A DNA stretch of 64,000 nt, taken from NCBI RefSeq assembly GCF_003957375.1, contig NZ_CP025473.1, positions 124,001-188,000 of the forward strand. Reading direction: 5' to 3'. Below are positions 25,421-35,657 of the stretch, in pieces (position 1 is the stretch's first letter; every line of letters starts with the position of its first letter). The DNA is from Enterococcus mundtii (GTDB lineage Bacteria; Bacillota; Bacilli; Lactobacillales; Enterococcaceae). The notes beneath the pieces are model-generated. The model had not been told where the DNA came from and ran no database searches. It worked only from the letters and a program-made list of their open reading frames with translations. The position numbers and the translations under genes were made by a program.

Positions 25421-27400
25421 ATGGGGAAATATCAAGCAGATGCCGAGAAGCTGTTAAAAGGAGTCGGCGGGAAAGAAAATATCGCTGCGGTTAGCCATTG
25501 TGCAACACGAATGCGCTTTGTTTTAAATGACCCTGCAAAAGCAAATGAAGCTGAGATCGAAGAGATTGACAGTGTAAAAGGAATGTTTACCAATGCCGGT
25601 CAATTCCAAGTGATTATCGGGAATGATGTCTCAACATTTTATAACGACTTTGTTGCGGTATCAGGAGTTGAAGGCGTTTCAAAAGAACAAAGTAAAGCTG
25701 CTGCGAAACAGAATCTTAATCCTTTGCAACGAGCAATTGCAGTTCTAGCTGAGATCTTCACACCATTGATTCCAGCAATCATTGTTGGGGGATTGATTTT
25801 AGGGTTCCGTAACGTGTTGGAAGGCATTCAGTTCGAGAGTTTAGGTGGAACGATTGCAGAAAGTTCAACATTCTGGAATGGTGTGAATTCATTCTTATGG
25901 CTACCTGGGGAAGCGATTTTCCATTTCCTACCTGTAGGGATCACTTGGAGTATTGCAAAGAAAATGGGAACGACACAGATTTTAGGAATTGTTTTAGGGA
26001 TTACTTTGGTTTCACCGCAATTATTAAATGCCTATAGTGTCGCTTCAACTGCCGCTGCAGATATCCCATTTTGGGACTTTGGCTTTGCACAAGTACAAAT
26101 GATTGGTTACCAAGCGCAAGTCATTCCAGCGATGCTTGCCGGATTCTTACTTGCTTATTTAGAGATTTTCTTCCGTAAGTATATCCCACAATCGATCTCA
26201 ATGATTTTTGTCCCACTGTTTTCACTATTACCAACTGTTATCGCGGCTAATGTAGTCTTAGGTCCAGTCGGTTGGGCAATTGGTAACTGGATCTCATCAA
26301 TCGTGAATACTGGATTGACTTCATCGATCAGTTGGTTATTCAGTGCGTTATTTGGTTTCTTGTATGCCCCACTGGTTATTACGGGATTACACCATATGAC
26401 AAATGCAATCGATATGCAGTTGATTGCTGACTTTGGTTCAACCAATTTATGGCCAATGATCGCATTGTCAAATATTGCGCAAGGATCTGCCGTACTTGCA
26501 ATCATCTTCTTGCATCGTGGCAATAAAAAAGAAGAACAAGTTTCTATCCCAGCGATGATTTCTTGTTATCTAGGGGTAACGGAACCCGCAATGTTTGGGA
26601 TCAACTTGAAATATGTGTATCCATTTGTAGCTGCAATGATCGGTTCTGGTGTAGCAGGAATGTTTGCGAACTTGATGGATGTTCGAGCAAATGCGATTGG
26701 TGTTGGTGGTTTGCCAGGAATCTTAGCAATCCAAGCACAAACGTGGTTACCATTCACGATTGCAATGATCATCGCAATCATCGTACCCTTTGGTTTAACT
26801 GTAGTGTTTAGACGTAAAGGGATTTTGAACAAATTAGATCCAGTCAATCCAGAAGAAGTAAGTGTTTTACAAACTGCGGAAGGCGTATCTATTCCTACAC
26901 AAAACTTTGAAACCGCAGGAACAACTGCTGTAGCCACTGCCAATGAAGAGTTATTCGCCGTTGCAGATGGACAAATCAAAGTAATTACAGATGTGAATGA
27001 TCCAGTTTTCTCACAAAAAATGATGGGTGAAGGCTATGCGATCGTTCCTGACAATCAAAAAATCTATTCGCCAGTAAATGGTAAAGTAACTAGTGTATTT
27101 GAAACAAAACATGCAATCGGTATTCTAAGTGAAACCGGTATGGAAGTTCTTGTTCACATGGGACTTGATACTGTCGAATTAAAAGGTGCACCTTTCAATG
27201 TTCTTGTAAAAGAAGGCGATCAGGTCTCGCCAACTACACAACTAGCAGAGATGGATCTCAGTGCTGTTGAACAAGCAGGTAAACAAACAGATGTCTTAGT
27301 TGTTCTAACGAATACGGACAAAGTGGCTGATTTCTCATTAAGTAAATCAGGTCAAGTACAACATGAAGAAATGATTGGTCAAGCATCTATCAATCGCTAA
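25421..27400 (+). CDS. treB: Trehalose-specific PTS permease, EIIBCA fusion
   Basis: 659-residue phosphotransferase permease that imports trehalose as trehalose 6-phosphate. The EIIB domain has the phosphorylated Cys27 in SHCATRMRF. The EIIC domain (about 110-480) has ten or so membrane helices and the GITEPAMFG-like motif GVTEPAMFGINLKYVYPF. The EIIA domain (about 510-659) has the active His579 in EVLVHMGLDT. I used the ATG at 25421 behind AAAGGGG; an earlier ATG lies within that site. No trehalose-6-phosphate hydrolase or phosphorylase follows. Confidence 0.88.
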   Translation: MGKYQADAEKLLKGVGGKENIAAVSHCATRMRFVLNDPAKANEAEIEEIDSVKGMFTNAGQFQVIIGNDVSTFYNDFVAVSGVEGVSKEQSKAAAKQNLNPLQRAIAVLAEIFTPLIPAIIVGGLILGFRNVLEGIQFESLGGTIAESSTFWNGVNSFLWLPGEAIFHFLPVGITWSIAKKMGTTQILGIVLGITLVSPQLLNAYSVASTAAADIPFWDFGFAQVQMIGYQAQVIPAMLAGFLLAYLEIFFRKYIPQSISMIFVPLFSLLPTVIAANVVLGPVGWAIGNWISSIVNTGLTSSISWLFSALFGFLYAPLVITGLHHMTNAIDMQLIADFGSTNLWPMIALSNIAQGSAVLAIIFLHRGNKKEEQVSIPAMISCYLGVTEPAMFGINLKYVYPFVAAMIGSGVAGMFANLMDVRANAIGVGGLPGILAIQAQTWLPFTIAMIIAIIVPFGLTVVFRRKGILNKLDPVNPEEVSVLQTAEGVSIPTQNFETAGTTAVATANEELFAVADGQIKVITDVNDPVFSQKMMGEGYAIVPDNQKIYSPVNGKVTSVFETKHAIGILSETGMEVLVHMGLDTVELKGAPFNVLVKEGDQVSPTTQLAEMDLSAVEQAGKQTDVLVVLTNTDKVADFSLSKSGQVQHEEMIGQASINR

Positions 27401-27417
27401 TACACAGAGAAAATATG

Positions 27418-27466
27418 CTACGAGTTTGGGTCTTTATCAAAGACTTAAGCTCGTAGTTCTGTTTTT
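27418..27466 (+). terminator. Terminator after treB
   Basis: CTACGAG plus GTCTTT pair with AAAGAC plus CTCGTAG, followed by a T-rich stretch. Confidence 0.6.
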
Positions 27467-27551
27467 GGGAACACTTTTTTTAAATCGCAAAGTATGCTAC
27501 AATGGATAGAAATATGGGAACGTATGTGTGCGAAAGAAAGAGGAAATTTCA

Positions 27552-28154
27552 ATGTATGAATATCTAAGAGGCATCGTGACTTTTATCAGTCCGTATTATA
27601 TCGTTGTAGAAACGCAAGGGGTGGGCTATCAAATTGCGTTAGGTAACCCTTATCGCTATAGTAGTAAGTTAGATAAAGAAGTAAAAATCTATGTTCATCA
27701 AGTTATTCGTGAAGATGCACATTTACTATACGGTTTTGATTCACTCGAAGAGAAACAATTGTTTTTACGATTAGTCAGTGTTTCAGGGATCGGACCGAAA
27801 AGTGCCTTAGCGATCATGGCGAGTGACGATCATTCCGGCTTGATCCAAGCGGTGGAAACTGGCGATGTGACTTACTTGACGAAGTTCCCAGGTGTAGGTA
27901 AAAAAACAGCACAACAAATGATCTTGGATCTAAAAGGCAAGTTTGGCGAGTTGAGTATCGATACGCCATTTTCTTTATTTGATGAAGCAACGGTGCAAGA
28001 TGCAAGTGCCTTGTCAGAGGCAATGGAAGCTTTAGTTGCTCTCGGCTACAGTGAGCGTGAAATCAAACGAGTAGAGAAACAACTCAAAGAAATCGACAAT
28101 CAAACAACGGATGAGTATCTAAGGCAAGCATTGAAATTGATGATGAAAAAGTAA
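27552..28154 (+). CDS. ruvA: Holliday junction branch migration protein RuvA
   Basis: 200-residue DNA-binding subunit of the RuvAB motor. It has the N-terminal OB fold [20 protein letters not shown], the two helix-hairpin-helix elements [17 protein letters not shown] and [20 protein letters not shown], and the C-terminal RuvB-binding domain. The ATG at 27552 follows AGAGGAAATTTCA; the eight codons upstream lack their own ribosome site. ruvB starts 12 bases downstream. Confidence 0.96.
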   Translation: MYEYLRGIVTFISPYYIVVETQGVGYQIALGNPYRYSSKLDKEVKIYVHQVIREDAHLLYGFDSLEEKQLFLRLVSVSGIGPKSALAIMASDDHSGLIQAVETGDVTYLTKFPGVGKKTAQQMILDLKGKFGELSIDTPFSLFDEATVQDASALSEAMEALVALGYSEREIKRVEKQLKEIDNQTTDEYLRQALKLMMKK

Positions 28155-28166
28155 GGAGGATTCTTG

Positions 28167-29168
28167 ATGACAGATGAATATCTTCTCTCACCAGAACCTG
28201 GTGAGAATGAATTGAGTTTAGAAAAATCTTTACGCCCTCAATTGCTTGCGCAATATATCGGTCAACATAAAGTCAAACAAGAATTGAGTATCTACATCGA
28301 AGCGGCACGTAATCGTGAAGAACCGCTAGACCACGTCTTGTTATACGGTCCTCCAGGTTTGGGGAAAACAACGATGGCTATGGTCATTGCAAATGAGATG
28401 CAAGTCAATATCCGTACGACAAGTGGACCAGCCATTGAGCGACCCGGAGATCTGGTGGCAATTTTGAATGAACTAGAAGCAGGAGATGTCTTGTTTATTG
28501 ATGAGATCCATCGCTTACCTCGCGTGGCAGAAGAAATGCTTTATTCGGCGATGGAAGATTTTTATGTAGATATCATGGTAGGGCAAGGGCCGACCGCTCA
28601 CCCCGTTCATTTTCCGTTACCACCTTTCACGTTGATCGGTGCAACGACTCGAGCAGGGATGCTGTCTGCACCTTTACGTGACCGTTTTGGGATCATTTCG
28701 CATATGGAATACTATGAAGAAGAAGATTTGAGAGAAATCGTTTTACGATCTGCCGATATTTTTCAAACGGAGATCATCACCGAAGGGGCTTTAGAAATCG
28801 CACGACGTTCCCGTGGGACCCCGCGGATCGCTAATCGCTTGTTAAAACGAGTGCGTGATTTTGCCCAAGTACAAGGAAATGGCAAGATCGATCAGTTGAT
28901 TGCTGACCGCGCATTGACACTCTTACAGGTCGATCAAGCAGGATTGGATTATGTCGATCAGAAATTGCTACGTACGATGATCGAGCTGTATGGTGGGGGC
29001 CCAGTCGGTCTAAGCACATTATCCGTTAATATTGGAGAAGAGCGAGAAACAGTCGAAGATATGTATGAACCTTTTTTAATCCAAAAAGGCTTTTTGAAAC
29101 GGACTCCTCGCGGGCGGATCGCTACCGCCTATGCGTATGAACACTTTGGCTATGACTACCAAGTGTGA
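28167..29168 (+). CDS. ruvB: Holliday junction branch migration helicase RuvB
   Basis: 333-residue AAA+ motor that drives branch migration with RuvA. Walker [10 protein letters not shown] near residue 63, Walker B DEIHRLP near 109, sensor [11 protein letters not shown] near 155, arginine finger region [12 protein letters not shown] near 214, and a C-terminal winged helix ending with [19 protein letters not shown] chosen behind AAGGAGG; a TTG sits one codon earlier. The pair ruvAB forms one operon. Confidence 0.97.
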   Translation: MTDEYLLSPEPGENELSLEKSLRPQLLAQYIGQHKVKQELSIYIEAARNREEPLDHVLLYGPPGLGKTTMAMVIANEMQVNIRTTSGPAIERPGDLVAILNELEAGDVLFIDEIHRLPRVAEEMLYSAMEDFYVDIMVGQGPTAHPVHFPLPPFTLIGATTRAGMLSAPLRDRFGIISHMEYYEEEDLREIVLRSADIFQTEIITEGALEIARRSRGTPRIANRLLKRVRDFAQVQGNGKIDQLIADRALTLLQVDQAGLDYVDQKLLRTMIELYGGGPVGLSTLSVNIGEERETVEDMYEPFLIQKGFLKRTPRGRIATAYAYEHFGYDYQV

Positions 29169-29231
29169 TCACTCTTTTCTATTGAAAGAGCAAATAGTAG
29201 AATATTGATTGAAGAGATGGGAGGGATCATT

Positions 29232-29819
29232 TTGGGAGACGCTTCACATACGAAACAAATGATCAAAAAAGTCTTGGTGTTGCTTTGCGAAACACAGCCT
29301 TTTCGCAAAATCAGTGTGCAACAGATCGCACACGAAGCAGGCATCAACCGACAAACATTTTATTATCATTTCACCGATAAGTATGATTTATTGCGTTGGG
29401 TGTACTATGAAGATTCATTGCATTACCTAAAAACAGAATCGCTTTCTCTCGATAATTGGGAAGAGCAAGCATTGCTGATGTTAAAAGCCATTGCCGAAAA
29501 TAAACAGTTCTATTCAAGTACCGTTAGTTCAGAACAGGAGATTCTGCAAAAGCAATTTTCTGCGTTGATCCAACCCTCATTTATTAAAATATTTGAGCAA
29601 ATGGATGAAGAAAAACAACTAACTTCCAAAGATAAATTATTTTATGCGCGTTTTTTCTCTTATGGCTGTAGTGGAGTCTTAGTCAATTGGATCACACAAG
29701 GTTATAAAGAAACACCCTTAGAAGTTGCCATGCAGTTCTTTCGTTTAGCCAAAGATACTGAATTGTATTCGTATCGGTTGTACGCACTAGAAGAAGAAAT
29801 GGAGACAAGAGACGAATGA
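29232..29819 (+). CDS. TetR family regulator (DhaS-like)
   Basis: 195-residue TetR-type regulator. The helix-turn-helix lies at about residues 24-48 (KISVQQIAHEAGINRQTFYYHF) and the C-terminal ligand domain matches the TetR_C_8 group that includes the dihydroxyacetone-kinase activator DhaS; FYSSTVSSEQEILQKQF is typical. I chose TTG 29232 with GGGAGG seven bases upstream. No dha genes are nearby, so the target is unknown. The downstream phosphatase gene starts 47 bases later. Confidence 0.78.
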   Translation: MGDASHTKQMIKKVLVLLCETQPFRKISVQQIAHEAGINRQTFYYHFTDKYDLLRWVYYEDSLHYLKTESLSLDNWEEQALLMLKAIAENKQFYSSTVSSEQEILQKQFSALIQPSFIKIFEQMDEEKQLTSKDKLFYARFFSYGCSGVLVNWITQGYKETPLEVAMQFFRLAKDTELYSYRLYALEEEMETRDE

Positions 29820-29866
29820 CCTTTTTCATCGATTCCATCAAGTAGGAACAAAAAGGAGAGAATGTT

Positions 29867-30331
29867 ATGACGAAAGTATTATTTGTTTGTTTGGGAAATA
29901 TTTGTCGTTCACCCATGGCAGAAGGGTTATTAAAAAAGAAAGTGGCAGAAAAGGATTTGGCAGATTCTTTCGTCATTGATTCTGCTGCAACGAGTACTTA
30001 TGAGGTAGGTAGTGCCCCTCATCCTGGTACCCAAGCGATATTGGCAAAAGAGCACGTGGATACACGTCAAATGATTGCCCGCCAAGTACGTCGAGAAGAC
30101 TTCCAGAATTTTGATTGGATCATTGGCATGGATCAATCAAATGTTGCCGATTTGAGGCAATTAGCGCCTATTGAGGCCCAAGACAAAATCCAACTATTTT
30201 TGAGTCCGGTCATGGGTAAGGAAGCACAAAATGTCCCTGATCCATATTACACAAATAACTTTGAAGAAACCTATCGATTGATCAATGAAGGCTTGGAAAA
30301 ATGGCTTGAATTATGGATGGAAGTGAAATAA
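29867..30331 (+). CDS. Low molecular weight protein-tyrosine phosphatase
   Basis: 154-residue LMW-PTP. The P-loop CLGNICRS (catalytic Cys and Arg, C-x5-R) is at residues 7-14, and the general acid Asp is in VPDPYYTN near 123-130. Such enzymes act on tyrosine-phosphorylated proteins, often regulators of capsule or stress. AAAAGGAGAGAATGTT precedes the ATG. No capsule genes are close. Confidence 0.93.
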   Translation: MTKVLFVCLGNICRSPMAEGLLKKKVAEKDLADSFVIDSAATSTYEVGSAPHPGTQAILAKEHVDTRQMIARQVRREDFQNFDWIIGMDQSNVADLRQLAPIEAQDKIQLFLSPVMGKEAQNVPDPYYTNNFEETYRLINEGLEKWLELWMEVK

Positions 30332-30391
30332 AATAACAATTGTATTATTTTTATGTTTTAGATAAAAGTTGGTATAAATTAAACTATATTC

Positions 30392-30420
30392 TTGTTTTTT
30401 TAAGAAAAATTGGATAAAAT
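30392..30420 (+). promoter_or_regulatory. Putative promoter of the 124-residue gene
   Basis: TTGTTT (30392-30397), 17-base spacer, TAAAAT (30415-30420). Confidence 0.45.
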
Positions 30421-30467
30421 AAGAGTAATTAAGTAACATATTCTTAGCTAGGGGAGGGGTACATTCA

Positions 30468-30842
30468 ATGGATGAAGAAACAGTATCACCAATGAAGAAG
30501 CTGACAAAGTTAGTGACTAATACTTCGTTTCAACTTTTTGATTCATTTGTGAATGACACAGAAGAAAAAGCTGAGAATGTACGGTTACAAGGTGAGTTCA
30601 TTCTAGAACTCCAGAAAGCTGCAGCTCAGAATAGTTTAGTGATTCTACAAGTGCGCGAGAAACCATTAAGCAATAAGTACGAAACCTTTTCCGGTTGGGT
30701 AGCAACGAAAACAGTTGAACACGAGCGAGTGATGATCCGCTTGCAAAACCAAGAGCAACAAATCCGAATCGTCCCAATTGAACAAATCGAAAAAATCACT
30801 AGTCTTTCACCTACGGGAGACCAAGAGCGATTATCTAAATAA
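30468..30842 (+). CDS. Conserved hypothetical protein, 124 residues
   Basis: Soluble protein starting MDEETVSPMKKLTKLVTNTS with GGGGAGGGG ahead of the ATG. The second half (ILQVREKPLSNKYETFSGWV, then RVMIRLQNQEQQIRIVPIEQIEKI) looks like a small beta barrel and faintly recalls YolD-like proteins, but no family can be named safely. It is monocistronic, with its own promoter and a good terminator. Confidence 0.7.
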   Translation: MDEETVSPMKKLTKLVTNTSFQLFDSFVNDTEEKAENVRLQGEFILELQKAAAQNSLVILQVREKPLSNKYETFSGWVATKTVEHERVMIRLQNQEQQIRIVPIEQIEKITSLSPTGDQERLSK

Positions 30843-30846
30843 GAAT

Positions 30847-30887
30847 AAAAGCTATGAAAAAGTAGATTGCTTTTTCATAGCTTTTTT
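30847..30887 (+). terminator. Hairpin terminator
   Basis: AAAAGCTATGAAAAAG pairs with CTTTTTCATAGCTTTT and runs into Ts. Confidence 0.88.
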
Positions 30888-30969
30888 ATATGTTTTCCTT
30901 ACTAGAGAGAGCGGATCTAAAGATTCTCAAAGAACTTGATTTGTTGGATAGGTATGAATAAAAAAAGGA

Positions 30970-31053
30970 CCTGCTAGCCGGGGAGCTAGCAGGAAAGGAG
31001 TTAAAAATGAAAAAGTGTTGTTAGGGTTGTTTGTTGGTATACTTATATATTAA
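30970..31053 (+). other. Hairpin, ribosome site and tiny peptide frame with a 1-base defect
   Basis: A 9-bp hairpin CCTGCTAGC/GCTAGCAGG (30970-30993) is followed at once by AAAGGAG and an ATG at 31007. As written it encodes only MKKCC. With one more A in the A5 run it would read MKKVLLGLFVGILIY and stop at 31053, a 15-residue hydrophobic peptide. Nothing else in 30888-31137 looks coding. Confidence 0.4.
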
Positions 31054-31137
31054 AGGTGAGTTGTGAATATTTTGTGACGAAAGTTTACCAAAGTTGTTAA
31101 TTTTTTTATAGAAAAAGTTAAACATCTCTTTGTTTTG

Positions 31138-32502
31138 TTAGCTAACAATCAAGTCAGACTTTTTTTCATTTTTGAAGAAACTCCAGAGTAATCCGATGAT
31201 AAAGCCAATCAATGCTGGTGTGATCCAGCCCATTCCTAATGAGAAGAATGGAAGATAGGAATCAGCGAATGTTAAAATTCCTTTGACGAAACTTGTTTGC
31301 TTAATTGAATCAGGACAAGCATTCAGTCCATCCACGATGGAAGCGAGTAATGTGAAATATGTGGTCATTCGATAAACAGAAGTACGTTGTTTAAATAATG
31401 GGCCAAACAACACAAGTAAGATCAAGGTCATTGCCAACGGATAAATAAACATCAAGACCGGTAAAGAAATCTGAATAATATTCGTCAAGCCCACGTTTGC
31501 AACTAAACATGCCAATAAACTTGTTCCGGTTACAAAGAATAGATAGCTTCTTTTAGGAAACAATTCAGTGAATGTTTCTGCGAATGCAGTAATCAGTCCG
31601 ATACCTGTTTTTAAACAAGCAAGAATCACGATAAAGGCTAATAGGATACTCCCGTAAGTTCCTAGATAGTGATCAGCAATTTGTGCCAAAGCGATACCAC
31701 CATTCGCACTCATAGGGAATGTTCCTAAACTCATTGTTCCTGCATAAGAAAGTAGGGTATAGATGATCCCCATCAAAACGATGCTGATCGCGCCTGATTT
31801 GATCGTATCTCTTGCAATATCAGAAGGCTTTGTGACACCCATGCCACGAATCGTTGTGACGATAATGATCCCAAAAGCTAAGGCAGCTAACGCATCCAAC
31901 GTGTTGTATCCTTGTGTAAAACCAGTGAAGAATGCTTGGTTTTGGTAGTGAGGTTGTACAGGCGCATCCGCCACTGAGCCAAGTGGGTTGATAAAAGCAA
32001 GTAATAGCAAGATGCCTAGTAATACTAAAAATGCGGGATTCAAAAATTTACCAACATAATCCAAGATTTTAGTTGGACGTTTGGATAACCACCAAGCAGC
32101 TAAAAAGAATAAGAAACTAAAAATAGCTAAAAATAATGTTTGATTTTCTGCTGGAATAAAAGGTGCTAAGCCAATTTCAAAAGAAGTAGTTGCCAAACGT
32201 GGTAAGGCAAAAAATGGACCAATGACTAAATAAAGTAAGACAGTAAAAATAAGTGCATAAGTTTTATTGATTCGTTGTGCTAATTCGTAGACACCAGAGG
32301 TCTTTGAAACACCGATCGCAATAACACCTAAGAATGGTAAACCGATCCCTGTAACTAAAAAGCCAAGATTTGCCCAGAAGATATCCGCACCAGCTTCTTG
32401 CCCCATATGGACAGGAAATATAAGATTACCAGCTCCAAAAAATAGGCCAAATAGCATGGAACCGATGAATAGATTTTCTTTGAATGATAATTTTTTTGAC
32501 AT
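31138..32502 (-). CDS. brnQ: Branched-chain amino acid transport system carrier BrnQ
   Basis: 454-residue LIVCS family sodium- or proton-coupled importer of leucine, isoleucine and valine, with 12 membrane helices. It opens [20 protein letters not shown] and continues [16 protein letters not shown], a conserved first-helix motif. The ATG at 32502 follows AAAGGAG; the longer frame upstream has no ribosome site. Its promoter carries an exact CodY box (32565-32579), so it should be repressed in amino-acid-rich conditions. Confidence 0.93.
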   Translation of the reverse strand: MSKKLSFKENLFIGSMLFGLFFGAGNLIFPVHMGQEAGADIFWANLGFLVTGIGLPFLGVIAIGVSKTSGVYELAQRINKTYALIFTVLLYLVIGPFFALPRLATTSFEIGLAPFIPAENQTLFLAIFSFLFFLAAWWLSKRPTKILDYVGKFLNPAFLVLLGILLLLAFINPLGSVADAPVQPHYQNQAFFTGFTQGYNTLDALAALAFGIIIVTTIRGMGVTKPSDIARDTIKSGAISIVLMGIIYTLLSYAGTMSLGTFPMSANGGIALAQIADHYLGTYGSILLAFIVILACLKTGIGLITAFAETFTELFPKRSYLFFVTGTSLLACLVANVGLTNIIQISLPVLMFIYPLAMTLILLVLFGPLFKQRTSVYRMTTYFTLLASIVDGLNACPDSIKQTSFVKGILTFADSYLPFFSLGMGWITPALIGFIIGLLWSFFKNEKKSDLIVS

Positions 32503-32534
32503 AGAAAACTCCTTTACTTTTTTGTATTTTGTTA

Positions 32535-32563
32535 AAAGTAACAAATTATGTGATGAATTGCAA
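32535..32563 (-). promoter_or_regulatory. brnQ promoter
   Basis: On the minus strand TTGCAA (32563-32558), 17-base spacer, TACTTT (32540-32535). Confidence 0.5.
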
Positions 32564-32564
32564 C

Positions 32565-32579
32565 AATTTTCTGAAAATT
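32565..32579. promoter_or_regulatory. CodY box upstream of brnQ
   Basis: AATTTTCTGAAAATT is an exact 15-of-15 match to the CodY consensus AATTTTCWGAAAATT and abuts the -35 box. CodY control of brnQ is well known in firmicutes. The remaining part of 32580-32800 holds no gene that I can support. Confidence 0.85.
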
Positions 32580-32800
32580 ATCGAATTCTCTAGAATGATG
32601 CTACACATTGACGAAATGACTGCTAACCCTGTGATAGCAATAAGTAGCGTGTTTTCACTGCCTCGAAAAAATGTTAGTCAAAAGATTACTCCAATATCTG
32701 AATCTTCTTAATTGAAGAAGTTTCTCACAACCACATGTTACGTGAGGTTGCGCAAAAGTTCAACCGATAAAGCGATCGGAACAAAAACAATAAATAAAAA

Positions 32801-32851
32801 GAAGAACCGCAACTTTTTGAGTAGGATGACCTTGCTCAATCAAGTTGCGGT
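32801..32851 (-). terminator. Terminator of the amino-acid ABC operon
   Basis: ACCGCAACTT pairs with AAGTTGCGGT around a 26-base loop, followed by a T-rich tail on the minus strand. Confidence 0.6.
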
Positions 32852-32880
32852 AGTTTGAATACTAAGGGTGATTTGATACT

Positions 32881-33624
32881 TTATTGGTTATTCAAAATGC
32901 GTGACAAGAACTCTTTCGTACGTGTTTCCTTTGGATGAACGAAGATATCTTCAGGACTTCCTTCTTCCGCAATCACACCTTTATCCATGAAGATCACTCG
33001 GTCAGATACCTCTTTCGCAAATTCCATTTCATGGGTTACGATGATCATTGTCAATCCAGTATGGGCTAGATCTTTGATCGTATTCAAAACTTCACCAACC
33101 ATTTCAGGATCAAGGGCAGAAGTTGGCTCATCGAAGAGCATCACATCAGGGTTCATTGATAGAGCACGAGCGATAGCGACCCGTTGTTTTTGACCACCAG
33201 ATAGTTGAGAAGGGCGAGCTTCGATGTATTGTCTCATACCGACTTTTTCTAGGTTTTCGATTGCCACTTTACGGGCATGCTCTTTCTCTCTTTTTAAGAC
33301 AGTAGTTTGTCCAGAAATACAATTTTCTAAAACATTCATATTATTGAAAAGATTGAAAGATTGGAAAACCATACCGACATTTGTCCGATACTTTGGTAAA
33401 TTATATTTTGGTGCTAAGACGTTTTCGTTGTTGTAAATGATCTCGCCGCCTGATGGTTTTTCTAGTAAATTGATACAACGTAAGAATGTTGATTTACCTG
33501 AACCAGAGGAACCGATGATGGTTACGACTTCCCCTTTATTGACGGTCATGCTAATATCTTTCAGCACTTCATTGTCGCCGAATTTTTTACTTAAATGATT
33601 GATTTTGATGATATTCTCACTCAT
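32881..33624 (-). CDS. Amino-acid ABC transporter ATPase (GlnQ-like)
   Basis: 247-residue ATPase of polar amino-acid importers. Walker [10 protein letters not shown] near 38-46, signature [14 protein letters not shown] near 140-153, Walker [15 protein letters not shown] near 161-174, and the H-loop [11 protein letters not shown]. It follows the fused binding-protein/permease gene by 12 bases on the same strand, with AGGAGGCAGTCCT before the ATG. Because the operon sits behind a lysine riboswitch, the substrate is probably lysine or another cationic amino acid rather than glutamine. Confidence 0.93.
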   Translation of the reverse strand: MSENIIKINHLSKKFGDNEVLKDISMTVNKGEVVTIIGSSGSGKSTFLRCINLLEKPSGGEIIYNNENVLAPKYNLPKYRTNVGMVFQSFNLFNNMNVLENCISGQTTVLKREKEHARKVAIENLEKVGMRQYIEARPSQLSGGQKQRVAIARALSMNPDVMLFDEPTSALDPEMVGEVLNTIKDLAHTGLTMIIVTHEMEFAKEVSDRVIFMDKGVIAEEGSPEDIFVHPKETRTKEFLSRILNNQ

Positions 33625-33636
33625 AGGACTGCCTCC

Positions 33637-35232
33637 TTATTCCTGTAGGTTCGCGTTGTTGACTTCTTCAATTTTTGTATACGCAGTAGGTCCGTCGATT
33701 TTCTTCTCAATCACACGTAAGATTCTTGTGATCGTGAAGGTCATGATCAAGTAGATGATCCCAACGATCGTGAATGTTTGGAAGAATTGGAAGTTGGCAC
33801 CAGAGGCAGAGTTCCCTTGGAAGAATAGATCTGCTACACCAATGACACTTAATACGGCGGTGTCTTTGATATTGATGACAAACTCATTTCCAGTAGCCGG
33901 TAAAATATTTCTCAATACTTGCGGAATCACTACTTTACGCATCGTTTGACTGTGTGTCATGCCGATCGCTTGGGCTGCTTCAAATTGTCCGCCATCTACT
34001 GCAAAAATCCCACCACGTACAATCTCAGTCATATATGCACCAGTGTTAATCGAAACGATGAACAACGCAGCAATCGTGCGATCCAGAGAAATACCAAAGG
34101 CTAGAGCCAATCCATAGAAGATGACCATGGCTTGAACCATCATTGGTGTACCACGGAAGACTTCGATATAAACAGATAACAAGAAATTAGCTACTTTTTG
34201 GAAGAAGCGTGTCACTTTATTATCAGATTCTGGAATTGAGCGAAAGACGCCAATCAATAAACCCAATGTTGTTCCTACAACTGTACCGATCAATGCGATA
34301 AATAGTGTCAAACCAGCTCCTCGTAAGAACATGTTGCCATATTGATCCCAGATCGTCTTGAAATCATGGAGCAAGCCAGTTTCTTCTGCATCTCCATCCG
34401 TTGACGCAGGTTGGTCTTCAATGGCTTGGTCCATGATAGCAATACGATCATCATGAGAAATGCCACTTAATATTTGGTTGACTTGTTGGAGATCAGGATC
34501 ACCTTTACGCATCCCTACAGCAATCTGGACATCCTCGGGATTTGTTTGAAAGCCATTTGCTTCATCTAGTTCGAGCATTTTCAAGGCTGGGTTAACGCTT
34601 GTGGCTGTTACGCCTTCTGGACGTTCGCTGACGTAACCGTCAATCATGCCAGAAGCTAGTGCTGTTCGCATGGCTGAAAAGTTATCCATTGCTTGTTGCT
34701 TGTCCACTCCTGGGATCTGATCGATCACGTTATAGTGGAATGTATTCAATTGTGCAGTGATTTTTGCGCCAGAAAGATCTTCTAAACTAGTCGCATTCGC
34801 AAACTTACCATCTTTTTGTACGACGATCACAAGTTCTGATTCATAGTATGGATCAGTAAAGTCGATTTCCTTTTTGCGTTCTGCCGTTGGACTCATGCCG
34901 GCAATGATTGCATCGATCTTTCCGGATTGAAGGGCAGGCGGTAAACCGTCCCATTTCGTTTGGACAATGACTAGTTCTTTACCTAAACCTTCAGCTACCT
35001 TTTTGGCAATTTGAACATCATATCCGCCAGCAAAGCTATTTTGTCCTTGAATTGGATAGGCATTGTTTGCATCTGTTTGTTGAGACCAGTTAAAGGGCGC
35101 ATAACCAGCTTCCATTCCGACACGAAATTGATCGCTCGGTGTTTTATCATCTGCATGAGCCAAAGTGGTCAAGCTAAAGATCGATAGAATAAACGTAAAA
35201 ATTAGAGTGAGTGTAACTGAATTTTTTTTCAT
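33637..35232 (-). CDS. Amino-acid ABC transporter, fused substrate-binding and permease protein
   Basis: 531-residue fusion common in lactic acid bacteria. Signal peptide at residues 1-27 (LILTLAHA-type hydrophobic core ending AHADD). SBP_bac_3 domain at about 35-275 with FRVGMEAGYAPFNW and DAIIAGMSPTAERKKEIDFT. Permease domain at about 305-510 with the EAA-loop-like EAAQAIGMTHSQTMRKVVIP. AAGGAGAAGACAG precedes the ATG. Together with the ATPase it makes a complete importer. Expression is probably controlled by the upstream lysine riboswitch. Confidence 0.93.
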   Translation of the reverse strand: MKKNSVTLTLIFTFILSIFSLTTLAHADDKTPSDQFRVGMEAGYAPFNWSQQTDANNAYPIQGQNSFAGGYDVQIAKKVAEGLGKELVIVQTKWDGLPPALQSGKIDAIIAGMSPTAERKKEIDFTDPYYESELVIVVQKDGKFANATSLEDLSGAKITAQLNTFHYNVIDQIPGVDKQQAMDNFSAMRTALASGMIDGYVSERPEGVTATSVNPALKMLELDEANGFQTNPEDVQIAVGMRKGDPDLQQVNQILSGISHDDRIAIMDQAIEDQPASTDGDAEETGLLHDFKTIWDQYGNMFLRGAGLTLFIALIGTVVGTTLGLLIGVFRSIPESDNKVTRFFQKVANFLLSVYIEVFRGTPMMVQAMVIFYGLALAFGISLDRTIAALFIVSINTGAYMTEIVRGGIFAVDGGQFEAAQAIGMTHSQTMRKVVIPQVLRNILPATGNEFVINIKDTAVLSVIGVADLFFQGNSASGANFQFFQTFTIVGIIYLIMTFTITRILRVIEKKIDGPTAYTKIEEVNNANLQE

Positions 35233-35382
35233 CTGTCTTCTCCTTTTTGTTTGTTCACGTACGTGGTCCTTCAGACATATACTGATAAGACCAACGTTCG
35301 CTCAGCTTCTTTGGCTGGTAACCAAAGCGCTTTGACACGAGTGGTCGAATACATGCATTGCAGTTGCTTATCAAGGAGAAAT

Positions 35383-35640
35383 AAAAAACGACCACTTTGT
35401 AGGTACAAAAGGGCCGCTAAATTTCACAGAGTGATAAACCTCTCACAAAACATAGCGCAACTTAGCATCACTGCTAAGACAGTCCGTAAGCTGTTAACTT
35501 ACGTCCCAACATACTTTTTAAGCAAAAAAAAGTACATTTCGGCGATCCTCCCTAGCCCTGCTTCCACATGTTTGCTCCACTCCACAGGTTTAATGATTCT
35601 CGCGACCTCTACCTCATTGATTGAGGCATCTCGTATTCAG
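35383..35640 (-). promoter_or_regulatory. Lysine riboswitch (L box) with terminator
   Basis: Reading the minus strand, conserved L-box blocks occur in order: GAGGTAGAGGTCGCGAG, then GGGAGGATCGCCGAA, then a GGGACGTAAG stem and GGACTGTC. A 13-bp terminator stem ending in TTTTTT follows at 35417-35383. The spacing of about 150 bases to the start codon fits transcriptional attenuation. This is a pattern match by eye, not a covariance-model result. Confidence 0.82.
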
Positions 35641-35657
35641 TTATTTATACAAAAAAT

